A stretch of 64,000 nt of DNA, taken from NCBI RefSeq assembly GCF_008831285.2, contig NC_045149.1, forward strand, positions 932,001-996,000. Direction: 5' to 3'. The position numbers were made by a program, and so were the translations under genes. Below are positions 21,090 to 33,146 of this stretch, one piece after another (position 1 is the stretch's first letter; each line of letters starts with the position of its first letter). A model generated the notes under the pieces. That model did no database searches. It saw nothing but the letters and a program-made list of their open reading frames with translations, and was not told the origin of the DNA. This DNA is from Nymphaea colorata. Taxonomy: Eukaryota > Streptophyta > Magnoliopsida > Nymphaeales > Nymphaeaceae.

Positions 21090-24000
21090 TTCTCCAAAGC
21101 AGAGACTAGATCCAAATTACAGCTCTACATTCTAAACTTAGATCCAAACCTTTATCCAAATCCCAATTCTGGACATCTTGTGCAGTCTTTATTTTACATC
21201 CAAATCTAAACCAAAAAGGATAAGGATCTAGATTTTGGATCTTGAGACTAGATCGTACAATTGAATCATGTTTTAGTATTGTGGATCCAGTTTTTGAATT
21301 TGGATCCGTTTTTTATCTAGATTTTGTTTGGGTTTAGGAATCTATGTTTGATCTGGGGCTGATATTTGGATGGATTTGAATCTAGAGCTCTATTTTAGAT
21401 ATAAATGAGATTTGGGTCTGTATTTGGATATCTATTTTGGGCATCGACCTGAGATTTGGAACTAGGGCTATGTTTTGGACCTAAAGCTGAGATTTTGATA
21501 TAGGGATTTGCTTCAGGCTTTTATACGAGTTCCAAGAATTTTTGGCTAGACATTTTTTTTTTATAAAGCTGACTTAGAAGCCTAAAGGTCCTTAGATCCA
21601 AATCCCAGTTAGGTCCAAAACAGTCTTAGATCCAAAATGCACAAAAGCTCCGTGCAATGGTTTTAGAAGAAAATATGAATATGACAAAATTGCTCTAAAA
21701 TGCTTCAATTTATTAGAAATTGAAACAAGAAGACAGACACTTGGATCATCCACAAAATATGTCCCATGTAGAACCAAAGCATGCAGTTGAAACCAAGCTT
21801 ATGAAATGTATCAGCCGAAACAGCAAATATCTCTTGCACAATTGTTAGGAAATAAAATAGGTCTTGTCAAACTGATGGACTAGAGAAAAGGTGGAGAAAA
21901 GAACACAATGCACAGAAAAATGTCTTTTAAGAATGCCCGGTCGAAACCAATGTCAGCAATATTTCTTTCAGATTTGGATATAGAGCTTTTGGGAATGGAA
22001 CTGAGATAGAACTTAAATTTGGATCCAGATTTGGATCTAGGTAGCTTTAGGCATATGAGTTTTGTGAAACAAGTCTACAATAGCCAAAAATCCTTAAAAC
22101 TCATACAAAATCTTAAAGCAAATCCATCCAAATCCCAGCTCCATGCCCCAAAAGAGAGCCCCTAGATCCAAACCAGATCCAAATTACACTATATCCAAAT
22201 CCAAATTCTAAAATTGGATTCCCAACATATTCAAATCCTGATCTAAAGACCCTACATCCCTAGATTCCAATTTGTGCCTTCAATCCAATTAAAATCGCAT
22301 CCAAACCCAAGACCCAAAATTTAGATCCAGTATCATTTTTTGTTTCAATTTCTTAATCTCGATCCAAATCCAAATTTAAGGTTCACATCCAAATCTAAAT
22401 TTCAGGTCTAAATTCAAGATCCAAATCCATGACGAAAATACATTTTCAGATTCAGATATAGATTTTGGATCTTGGGTTTGGATCTAGTTTGAATTGGAAT
22501 TAAGGCGCAAATGAGATCAAATGAGCACAGAATTGAAATTTGCATCAAGGACTAGATCAAAGGTATTGTTATGAATCTGGTTTTAGAATTTAGATTTGGA
22601 TATGGATCTATTTTAAAGTGATAATTTGGATCTGGTTTGGACTTAGGAAACTATTTTGGATTCTAGATTTGGATCTAAAGCTCCCTACATCAAAGTAATG
22701 ATCTAATTATGAACTAAATCCATATGCATAATCAAATCTGAGTTTCATGTAAAACAATGGTATAGATCCAAGTCCAGATCAACATCAGATGCCTCAATCC
22801 AAACTAGATCCAAATTGCACTCTAATATAGATCCATATCCAAATTCTCAAACCGGATTCACAACATATTCAAATCTAGATCCAAAACAAATTCCTAGATC
22901 CAGATCCTCTGAATCCAATTTGTGCCCTCAATCCAATTCAAACTTGATCTAGACCAAAGATCCATAGATTTGGTATCCTTGTTTGGTTTCAAATTCTTAA
23001 TATATATCCAAATCCAAATTTGAAGTTCATATTCAAATAAAAAAATTAGATCTAAATTAAAGATCTTAATCTAGATCCAATCCATTATGAAGATCCATTT
23101 TCATATTTGGATTGTATTTGGATCTTGGGTTTGGATCGAGTTTGTATTGAATTTAAGGCTCAAATTGAGATCAAATGAGTCCATAATTGAAATTTAGATC
23201 AAGCTTTTATCTTAAGTTTTGTTGCCAATCCCGTTTTAGAATGTCGATTTTGGTATGGATCTATTTTGAAGCTGTAATTCGGATCTGGTTTGGATTTAGG
23301 GATCTAGAATTGGATCTAAAGCTCCCTAGATCAAAATCTGGATCTAATTATTAGTTCTAGGTCCTCTCTGTTTTACATTCAAAACCAGCAAGATCCAAAA
23401 TTCAGATCTGGCATCCTTGTTTGCTTTCAAATTCTTAATATAGATCCAAAACCAAATTTGAAGTTCGTATCCAAATCTAAATGTTTGATCTAACTTCAAG
23501 ATCCAAATCCAGTTTCTGCTCCAAATCCTTGACAAATATCCATTTTCAGATTTGGATATGCATTTTGGTTCTTGGGTTTGGATCGAGTTTGTATTGGAGT
23601 GAAGGCACAAATTGAAATCAAATGAGCCTAAAATTGAAATTTAGATCAAGGTCAAGGTCTAAAGTTCTGTTGTGATTCTCGTTTTAAGATTTGAATTCAG
23701 ATATGAATCTATTTTAAAGTTGTAATTTGAATCTGGTTTGGATTTAGGGTTCTGTTTTGGATGTAGGGATTTTCTTTAGGCAGAAATGTGTTTCAAGAAT
23801 TTTTGTGCTAGATCCAAATCCCAACTCCATGCCCAAAACAAAGCCCTAGATCCACATCTAAACCAAAATCACAACTCCATATCCAAATCGGGATTCAAAT
23901 ACCAGCACCATACCAGATCCAAATTGCAGCTCGACATTCTAAATTTGTATCCACAACAAAAGAGTAGATCTAGACCTTGATCCAAATTTTAATTTTAAAC

Positions 24001-24190
24001 TCATTTGGTCCCAATTTGTGCCTTCAATCCAATTCAAACCTGATACAGATCCAAGATCCAAAATTCTAGATCTTGTCATTTGTTTGATTTCAAATTCTTA
24101 ATCTAGAGCAAATTGAAATCCAATTCAATCAAATTCTAAATATGAGGTTCATATCCAAATCTGAATTTTAGATCTAAATTCAAGATCCAT
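21090..24190. repeat. Tandem array of inverted-repeat (foldback) units
   Basis: About 3.1 kb built from GATCCAAATC-type words and their complements. Larger units recur: a right-arm block starting TTTGGATCTTGGGTTTGGATC occurs at about 22463, 23120 and (as TTTGGTTCTTGGGTTT) 23563. A left-arm block with AATTTGTGCC(T/C)TCAATCC occurs at about 22269, 22918 and 24030. Within a unit the left arm (about 22155-22330) is the reverse complement of the right arm (about 22453-22685), with a loop near 22335-22450, so each transcript unit could fold into a hairpin. No ORF or transposase is present. 21090-21560 is a more diverged member. Confidence 0.8.
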
Positions 24191-24599
24191 ATAATACGCA
24201 ATACACATATAATAAAAGTATATATTGTACATATATGATATGTACTACTAATATCATGTATGTACGATAAATCACATAACAATGAACACAAAACATGCGA
24301 TTAGGCACTCATTGGTACCCACGTCATGCGATAATGCTACTACAAGATTTGTTTCATGATACACTCAAATGACATCTTGTTTACAAGGGCTCAATAAACA
24401 CTTAGAAAAATTACATGCAACAATGATATTATGTAGAATGATTTTACGATAAAAAAAACATTTATTAAGAAACGATTACAGGTATTTGTTTATTATGTTG
24501 TTTTGCTTTGCTCAATTTCTTATGTTGTATTAGTTTTTTTATATTTTTTGTGGTTAATATTTTTTATTATTTAACTTTCACCTTTAATAAAATGCAATT
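24191..24599. other. AT-rich stretch left of the hAT 3' end
   Basis: 409 bp of AT-rich DNA with no ORF. The last bases before 24600 (poly-pyrimidine, then TGCAATTGTAG) could be the end of an intron of the adjacent hAT transposase gene. Confidence 0.35.
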
Positions 24600-25183
24600 G
24601 TAGATAATCTCAATATTGGGACGTAAGTTCAGATAAATTTGATTTCGATGGAGAATGCAATTTATATAGATAATCTCAATATTGGGATGTAAGTTCAGAC
24701 AAATTTGATTTCGATGGAAAATGCAATTTATATACTGCTAACATGGATTTATCTAATTCTGCTATTCCTTCCAAAGAGTTTGATGATGATGATACCGCTG
24801 AAAGCATTGAAGAAAATCAAGATATTGGTGGAAGTGAAACTGTAACGCAAGTTTGATTGATGATGTAATATGTATTGATGTGATTGATGATGTAATATGT
24901 ATTGATGTCTGAAGTATGATTGTATGAACTTTGATTCTGTGAACTCAAAACTAAGATGTATTTCTTATTGAATGTTGAATTGATTATTAATAATGATATC
25001 ATGATTAGCAAATTGTAATTTGATTTATTTAATAATTGTATGGTTTATAGATAATTTTTTATTATATATATTATATATTATTATTATTATTATTATAAAT
25101 TAATAATAATAATAAATACTCTCACCGCACCATCACACCTAAATTTTTTGAGATGTGTCGCACCCCGCACCTTGGTGACATAG
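24600..25183 (+). mobile_element. 3' end of a hAT transposon, left end missing
   Basis: Translation around 24667-24855 gives SQYWDVSSDKFDFDG, then a short acidic tail (EFDDDDTAESIEENQD) and a TGA stop at 24855-24857, which looks like the C-terminus of a hAT transposase. After about 325 bp of AT-rich 3' UTR comes CTCACCGCACC and GCACCCCGCACCTTGGTGAC, ending ATAG at 25183. This right terminus closely matches the MITEs at 239-596 and 33316-33616. No left terminus or catalytic core is visible, so only the 3' end is present. Confidence 0.55.
24601..24732. repeat. 66-bp tandem duplication in the hAT C-terminal coding region
   Basis: 24601-24666 and 24667-24732 are direct copies with only a few differences. 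The unit is 22 codons long but includes an in-frame TAA between the copies of the SQYWDVSS reading. Confidence 0.9.
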
Positions 25184-28100
25184 TAGTGTGCCATGTGCAA
25201 CCAAGTCAAGCTTAGTTCTCACTATGGGCGCTGTAATTGACAACCAAAATTATAAGTAACAGCACACAGATATCCAGATGGAATTAGGCTTTGCAACATG
25301 CATATTAAATTATGGTCTGCTAAATTGCAACAGACACAAGTATCACTGCAAGAGGCCAACATTAATTGATTGGTACTCCATGGCTTTGTTCAAAGAAACA
25401 AATCTCCAAAGACCAGAAGGACTTCAAAGTTCTAACATAAGTAGTCTGCCTCACAAATAGTTCAGCATGACTTCTTTCCTGAACAACAAAGGAACTTCTT
25501 TTGGCACTTTAAGCAGATGAAAGTGGATATAAACATTGCCACCATTCAGGAAGTAGAATAGATGGATACATCCTCCAGAAATCAACCATGTAACCAAGCA
25601 GCCATGTCACCCCTACAATTAAAAAACACCTGCATATGGTAATTACAGAAAATATCTGAAAAGGGATGTGTAAGAAAATTTTAGCATACTGGATTTCAAA
25701 GGAAGATCATTGAAGTCATAAAAGTGTCTGTATATGAGACACCTGATATACTCCATTGTCAAAATCCCGATCTGCGGACCAACTACTTAATTGAATCGGT
25801 TACCCACCAATCTATGTTCCAAACCAGCAAATAGTTAGTCAGACTATTCAATTAGCCAACCTAAGTTGGCCAACTAATTCATGACCTATAAATATATATG
25901 AACATTCTCTGCGTAGATATATACGTTTCTGGGTTTATTTCCACGTCATTTATAGTCAATCGACCTCGACGACATCAAGCTATGGTCCTTATTAATACTT
26001 TCAGGATCTTGAACAACCTGTATCCAACCTCCAATTTTGATAATTAGTGGGTATGTGTGTGTATCATAGTTAATAACAAATATTGTTCTCAGATTTTTTA
26101 CGGTGAGTTTTTTTTTTTAGGATATTTTTTGGTAAAGTTGGCTTTCTTGGGAAAATCTCAGAAATTTTCTAAAAATTTTAAAAATTAGGTAAAAATAACA
26201 TCAATGACAAACTTATAAGGAGACAAAAAAAACTAGATAAAGAGATAAAAGTAATGTTTTAATTATGATAAATAATTTAGTTTAAGTTTAATTTCACTCC
26301 ATATTTTTGTACAATTTGATACGATTTTACATCTCCATGCCCCTCAAGAGTGGCAAGCGGCAACATGGGAACCGCAGAAAAAGAAATTAGGTAATAGAAT
26401 TTTTCTAGCATATGCTTTTGGCGCTGTAACCCTTGTGTGCAAAGCTTACAGGAGAAGGCATCAACTTAGTCATACGTTTCTGTCATTCAACAATAGGGCC
26501 ATGGTCAGTCACTTCTCGGAGCCAGCATCTAGAGTATGAGGCCTTCAGCCACATGAATGGGTGCATTCCTGTGATTCACCAAATCAGTGACTCACCCGAA
26601 CCACATTAGTATGGTAAATCATTGTACTTGAACCATATTTTCAAGAAGATAATTGAGTGATTCAAGTAAATATGATGCACTTCTCATTTGTCACCATAGG
26701 AAATCTTCTTTCAAGAAGAGGAAATAGAACGGAATGGCAACCACAGGCATGACCACTCTCACCGGTGGCAATAAAAAACTGCAAAAAAAGGAACAAATGA
26801 ATGGGCACTTGAGGACAGCAAGCCTCGTCATAAAGTACCTCAATCAAATGTATGTCTCCTCCAGAGATAAGTTCCCATAGCCTTCCACGCGTTCCAACAT
26901 AGTTCCAACATAATTTGTGCCCTTCTTTTCAATAGTCGCTCTTGCTTCTGTGAAGACACCCCACCAACAGTAATACAATACTAACCACCTGGATTTTCGT
27001 ATACTTTGCAGCTGCTTTAATATGGTCAGTCGCCTATAAGGGAACAGGAACAATCAGGAGATTTCATGAATATGTGGTAATCAGAACTAAGTTCACAGAA
27101 AAGCGGCAAGCATCTAACTGAAAGAAACTTAAGTCATGCAGACAATTGCTCAATCCTCTTCTGGAAAGCTGAAGATACACCTTTCTGTTAATTAGCAAAG
27201 AAACTAAGAAGGCCATATTTAAGATGATCATTTTTTCTTGACCACACAAGTAACATCCACTAGTAGTTGCTTTAAAAATCACTATAAGTCTCTAACCATT
27301 TCAATCCCAGATGCAGGAAATCAGAGGAATAATTTATTGATTTCCATAGAGCTAGTAAGGTTAGGGACCCCATTGCAACAAACTTTTCATTAATAAAACA
27401 GCTCGTTTCCTAAGCTACATTGTGCAAATGAACTTTTTTCCTGCTTTATCATCATACATCCACCCTTCTCAAACAACTATTTTTCGTATTCCCAATGTCA
27501 CAAGCTCCACAGAGTGCAGCTGTGGTGCCAAGCACCTTAGTGAAAACAACTTTCCTCGGTGACAAAAGAGGTAGACAACTGCCAGGAGGATTTTCTAGTT
27601 CCTAAACAACTTTGCACCTTCCAAGTTCGAATAGCATTCCAACAAGTTGCCTCCCTAAGGTGTAAAACCTTGTTAACCGAAAAGTTCATTGGAGAAGCTT
27701 CCATGCAAAAAGCAAACACCAACTCTAGTAGCTCAAGTGCTCAACAGAAGATGAACCGATGACAAAGTATATGCAATCTTAATAAATCAATTCCAACATC
27801 TAGCATACTTGCTAGCATTACTTTATTTTAGGCTGCACTAGAAAAACAACAAAACCCCGAAGACAACGCTTGATTAACAGTGAGTCTTTCAGAATATAAG
27901 AAGGTCCATATTATCGAACGCATAATAACCACACAAGCTTAGCATGTCATAAATGAAATAATAAGCCAATATTTTTTCAGATGTCTAGATTTTTTGAGAA
28001 CCAAAGCAACAGTTCATCAAACTGTATAGAAGTAGAAAATGAAAAAATTAATTTATCAATGAAGCTTTTAATATTATCTATAATCACATTTGTTTATCAT

Positions 28101-29140
28101 AGAAGATGATGAAGAAAGAGTACATGAGTCACTAATATGGCAGTAAGAATGCAACTACAAAATTTTCAATGTAAACCTAATATACACTAAGGGTGAATAT
28201 ATGTTTTTCTTCTACGTAGCGTATTGCCTCAAGAATGTAAATCACTCCAAATTGTTGAACATAAACACACATAGCTAGAGGAAGAAAAACCATGTTTGTG
28301 CCCCATGTCATTTCTGACCAGCATGCACAGTTAGAACAAGTGCACAAATATAAAAAGGAACATGTAAACGGAAGGAAAACAGCAAAAAATGAGTATACAT
28401 CATAAGCAGTTTTTCTCCTTCTAGTGGTACCTGCATATCAAGTTCTCTGGTAGGAGTCACAGTCAGAGCCCGACCATTTCTTAAGGGATGGCTTTTACAA
28501 ATTTCCTTTTAGTGATGCTGATATTTGGTATGAAAGTGAACGGCTTGTGCAAAGTGGTTACTAGTGGCTTGTGGTGCCTAATATGCTACTTACTCATTAA
28601 CTATGAGCCACAGAGATTTATTCCTTAGTTCATAGTTGAACATCAGTTGCATTACAGATTGGTAACATCTATTTTGAATTCCTCATCCAAGCCTTTCGAT
28701 TAGGCTGACACAGCTTCTTGTTTCCTGGCATAAGGGTCAAGGTCGAGATACATTTTAGTAATATAAACATCTCAGAATTTTTCCTTCTATAGTGGACAGA
28801 CCAGAATCTGCTTATAGCAGATCGACACTGGTTTTTTTTTATTACTGAATACTAAATACTCTCGCAACAATATTGTGGCAGGATGGATAAAGATTGCACA
28901 AGAAGCATATTCTTGTGCTTCTATACTTACGGTTAGAGGACTAACTAAGTTTTCTGTTCTTCAGGGGGAGAGCTACTTATGATTATGTCATCAAAGGAAA
29001 GTAAATACCAGGGCAGGGCATGACTACTTATTATTATGTCATCAAAGGAAAGTAAATATCAGGGCAGGGCATGATAAGCTCTCCTGTAAGGCTTAATTAC
29101 TGCAATAATTTTTTCCATTTATTCGTGAACTTAGTTGGTG
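25184..29140. other. AT-rich region without a recognised gene
   Basis: Nearly 4 kb of ordinary AT-rich plant spacer or intron-like DNA. All ORFs are under 90 codons and match no family I know. Near 26730-26850 the minus strand has a TTCCTTTTTTTGCAG splice-acceptor-like signal followed by a short open stretch, so an exon of an unrecognised minus-strand gene is possible but unsupported. A 51-bp tandem repeat lies at 28974-29075. Confidence 0.4.
28974..29075. repeat. 51-bp direct tandem repeat, two copies
   Basis: Unit runs from TACTTAT through ATTATGTCATCAAAGG to CAGGGCAGGGCATGA, repeated head to tail with about three mismatches. Confidence 0.9.
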
Positions 29141-29150
29141 AAAATTGTGT

Positions 29151-29168
29151 GTATATATATATATATAT
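29151..29168. repeat. Short (TA)n tract
   Basis: About 9 TA units directly upstream of the coiled-coil fragment. Confidence 0.85.
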
Positions 29169-29198
29169 GGTGAAAATGTATGTTCTGGGTTTTCGACC

Positions 29199-29659
29199 AT
29201 GGAATTTACTATGAGTGAGAATAGTAGCACAATTTCCAAACAAATGGAAGAAATGGACAATTTGTTGGTTAAGTTGCAATTGGAAGGGAATTCGTCATCT
29301 GAATTGAAGCAACAGTTCAGCTTCTTGAAGATGAACTAAACCAGAAATTGCATGTTGAGGAAGTGATGATAGCTTCGCACCAAAAACAGTTACTGCAGTT
29401 TGATGCTAAACTAAGATCAATGGAATCAAATAAAAGCATGGATAAGGACTTAGTATCTACGCTGGAAAAACAAGCTGAAGAATTGCAACAAAAACTGGTA
29501 CAGGAAGAGAGTCTCTCAACAAGGCTGAGGGAAAGAATCCTGGCGCTAGAAGATGAATTAGAACAGAAGTTACATGCTGAACACGAACTGCTTAACCCCA
29601 TTTTCAAATATCAAAATTTCTTGCTTTTCCCTGGATTTATTTGTCCTTTTCAGTTATAA
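29199..29659 (+). pseudogene. Coiled-coil protein fragment with a 1-nt frameshift
   Basis: Reads EMDNLLVKLQLEGNSSSEL, then after a frame change near 29322 continues LLEDELNQKLHVEEVM, LVSTLEKQAEELQQKL and ILALEDELEQKLHAEHEL. Heptad-spaced Leu and charged residues mark a long coiled coil. LEDEL-QKLH-E occurs twice about 70 residues apart, an internal repeat. The frame change behaves like one lost base between QQ and LLEDEL. There is no clear start and no splice donor at the end; the frame runs into unrelated sequence near 29597. Most likely an exon fragment or pseudogene of a coiled-coil protein whose identity I cannot name. Confidence 0.5.
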
Positions 29660-29839
29660 ATATGCCTTGTTTTCTAGATCAATATTAGTGTTCTTATATA
29701 TAAAGCTATATCGACCCACTTCTCATTGTCGGGGCAATAACTCTCCCCTGCACTGCACTCCTCGTTGATCGTCTCGATATTTTTTCTTCAAACCAACCCT
29801 CAGTCGTCAAGGATCCAGCTACCTGTGTACCATCTTCAT

Positions 29840-30180
29840 TTCTCCCTCAATGACAATGTTCAGTGAGGTGAGTATTCTCTCTACAGGGTGAACAGAACTT
29901 AATCCTTCTCTCATGTGTCACTTCCTGAAGCAGGACTTGCCCATCCATTTCTATCTCCACCACTGGCTTAGGAAAGAAATTTAGTGGTACATCAACACAG
30001 ACATGCATGAACCCTAACCACAACAGGGTTTGCATGTAGATATCAACTCCAACTGAATCCCCTCCCAATGCTGACAATGGACTTCAGGAAACTTTCTGGT
30101 TCCACAGAACAGGAGCAAGCCCAGGTAGACAGATTCACAGCGGCACCTTGAGATCCTTTTTCAATTTTAACGAGTTGTCT
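29840..30180 (-). pseudogene. LINE ORF1-type fragment (DUF4283 / CCHC zinc knuckle)
   Basis: Minus-strand translation contains VWVRLPGLAPVLWN, QLGVDIYMQTLLWLGFMHVC, then VEIEMDGQVLLQEVTHE and a knuckle CSPCRENTHLTEHC (CX2CX4HX4C). This order is characteristic of the DUF4283-zinc-knuckle protein of plant L1 LINEs. Two frames are needed to read it and a stop follows the knuckle, so it is a remnant. ORF1 proteins bind LINE RNA. Confidence 0.65.
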
Positions 30181-32099
30181 GGCCTTCATTTGCTGGCGAT
30201 CAGTACATCACATCCTTTCTTTAACACAGTCGACAACACAACCTCATTATCAACCCAAACAAGAAAAACCCCTCTCCTAAAAAGAGAATATAGGGTTTCT
30301 GATATCTCTCGACAAAGCTCTCAGGCAGTTTGTCACGAAAGAGAACCCCATGCTTTTTGTTACTAAGTCCCCTACAAGCAAGCGAACCTCTCGGGCTTTC
30401 TAGAAACATCTCTGCCGATCTCCGACCACTCCAATCAACAACTGTCAATCAATTTAATTAATTATTTAGAAGATGTGATGCGTAAAATTATCTTTCTAAA
30501 AGAGTGAATTGACAATTTGTACTTCAATCTTAAAAGATAATTATATATATTATAGTTTGTACACCAACAATGTTGGTCAACAATCAGCATTTATATTTAG
30601 TCAGTCTCGCTATTCTATGAACCATGTATATTCTATATGAGTTGTCTAGATTTACAAAATATCATGTGTATAAATCCCTTTTTCAGAATTAAAATACAAA
30701 TTGTCATTTACTTTGTAAGAAAGCAACCTTACAATATATTATAAACCATAATTGATCAGATAACTAACAATCAATTAGCATAGACTTCATATTTATAGAC
30801 CAATATACACATACACACACAGAGAGATATCAGGACCTTTCAATGAATAACCTATGCTGATAATGCATCAAGCGGGAGAGGTCAGAGCCCAAGGTTGCAC
30901 AAATAGAACACACCACACAACAGAAAAATCTCTAAATCTGATGCTTCAATGGACACTAAGGCCATTTAATTGAGATGAAATAAAAAGGAAAGATGAAACG
31001 TCAGAGGTCATCGGACTGAAGCTATCAGCTCAAATATCATTACAAATTTGCTTTAGTTTATAATGCTACATAGACGTTAATACAAATAGATAAGAAAAAT
31101 GTGCAATATCATAAATTTTGTCATACATAAATACGTAAGAAATTTTAGCAGACTACCTAGTCACTATCATTTTGAAGGACCCACTTAACCATGGCAAGCA
31201 GGATTAAAGCTAGAAGTTCTAGAGGGATACAATGGTAAAAAGTGAAAATGTTTCACCACGATTACCTTCCTAAATATGACTACAATCCGTCCAAGAGACT
31301 AGCATCTCTTTCACACAGCACATAGAAGCTTTGACCTGAATATGTATCGATCTGCCATACAGCGAGGATTGAACGATAGCAAAACGAGTCAACCAACTTG
31401 CGTGCTTTCCTTGTCTATTGCAGAGTCTGTTCAAATAAAATAAAAAGGACAGCAATATCAATTTACAGATCTTTTGCAATGAAAAAAGTGAAGCATGTTC
31501 AAGACAACTGTAGAATAAATTTTTCCAAGTTAAATTGAAAAGTGTCTAGAAGAGTTCTTCACCTAGGAAAGAGGTTTCTCTACTTCCAACATCTTCAGTA
31601 TTTCAGCTCATCTTCCCCAAATGAAACACTTCCTGTGTCATCAATTAAAATCTGAAATTTCAATCAAAGATTGAAGTCCATGCAGCATAAAAAATGTGCA
31701 AACAACAGTTTGAAGGCAGACCAGAGAACTTAAGCAAACATGTGAGGTGAGAAAGGACATATAAAAGCCAAGCTACTGAAAACAGATTCATGTCCCATAT
31801 TCAAGCAAACTAGTGAAAATTGAAGCAAATCAAACGATCCCCAGACAGAAGTTAGTGCAGAAAGCTACAGGGCTCATCTGTTCAAAGTATGAAAACAAAG
31901 GGAATCTGATGAGATGAGCAAAACAAGGGAATGGAACAAAGTTATGAGAAATACATATTAAGATCATAATAGAACAGCAATTACAAACACAATGAAACCT
32001 CTTTTTATGATTTCCATCTACAGAGTGCACAGCAAGAAACCAGTACACTAGTAAGGTTATGCCTCATTAAGCACGAGATTTCAGGGATTTCTCTATACT
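30181..32099. other. AT-rich spacer, no gene recognised
   Basis: About 1.9 kb. Only short ORFs, a CA-rich stretch near 30808-30822 and ordinary AT-rich DNA. I see no transposon termini or coding signal. Confidence 0.45.
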
Positions 32100-32457
32100 G
32101 GAGCCCTTTTTTAAAGATCCCCACCAATATGGTTCGTTATATTGAAAGAATGTCCACCAACTTCCTACAGGGATTCTGAAATGGCCAAGCATAGTGATGA
32201 TCAGATGGGCATGTCTGTGCCACCCTAAAGGTGAGGGTGGTGTTGGGATTTTTGACCTTGCAAAGGTAAACTATTTAGCATTCATCCCAGCTAAGGCTTA
32301 TGGAAGACTTTAAATAGGCTCATGTGGTCAAGTATAGTGGCAGGAAGGCATGTGGACTGCCATGCACTTCCCTAAAGGATTGGCTATATCCTACCAGCCG
32401 GGGTATTGGCACAGGTATGGAGCATGTTCAAAAAAATTTGGGTACAGTGGTACGGCC

Positions 32458-32460
<3 letters not shown>
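32100..32460 (+). pseudogene. L1-type LINE reverse transcriptase C-terminal fragment
   Basis: Plus-strand frames read YIERMSTNFLQG, then CHPKGEGGVGIFDLAKVNY and AFIPAKAYGRL. This is the conserved RP-x-GGLG-I-DL-x-N region after the RT catalytic core in plant L1 elements. Several stops and frameshifts are present and the catalytic core is absent. Confidence 0.7.

Positions 32461-32510
<50 letters not shown>
32457..32510. repeat. (TG)n(TA)n compound microsatellite
   Basis: About 8 TG units followed by about 19 TA units, immediately after the LINE fragment. Confidence 0.9.
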
Positions 32511-32513
<3 letters not shown>

Positions 32514-33146
32514 TCATTAACTTTCTGTGTCTTGATTTTTACTTGTTTAGTTGTTTATGACTTATGAAAAATTTAGTTTTTATGATAGAAATTTTATTTA
32601 GACGCTATTTAGAAACCAAGATATAGAAATTTCTCATTAAATCCCCTCATTAATAGTCTTTATGTAGTGCGGCTTCAGGTTCGGTAAGTTGTGTGTGTGT
32701 CTCTCTCCCCCCCTCCCCCCTTTTTATTATGCTTATTTTTGGCTATTCTTCATTGTGTGCCCAGTGTATGCTCTTCAGAGGGATGAGCTAATATGGATGA
32801 TACCTTTGGGGAGCCTCTTTCTCAGCACATCTGCTGGCAAACAATGAGGCTGATAATATAGGAAACTGGAGAGCAATTATATGGTCAGTACAGGTTTTCC
32901 CAACCCGTGTTGGGCTTCTTTATATTGCTTGTGAAGTAAAGCTAGCTGCTGACCAGCACTTTGCTATTTATGTATGCAACTTGTGCTCAGATGCGACTTG
33001 CAGTTGAGATATAAAAACCATCTGATGTTTTTATGCCTGTCATTAGAGCCATCTGTAACAGAATACTATCCTATTTGCATTTTGAGTTTGACGACTCCCT
33101 GTTGGGGGTAGCATGCGAGCTTCAATGGTACATGTAGTCAAAGTTC
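32511..33146. other. Unassigned spacer
   Basis: 636 bp. A pyrimidine-rich CTCTCTCCCCCCCTCCC run near 32700-32720; no ORF or transposon end recognised. Confidence 0.45.

Noticed and set aside
26662-27282. Chain of minus-strand ORFs that might be exons of a host gene
   Set aside because: Only one splice-like signal and no recognisable protein; left as unassigned.
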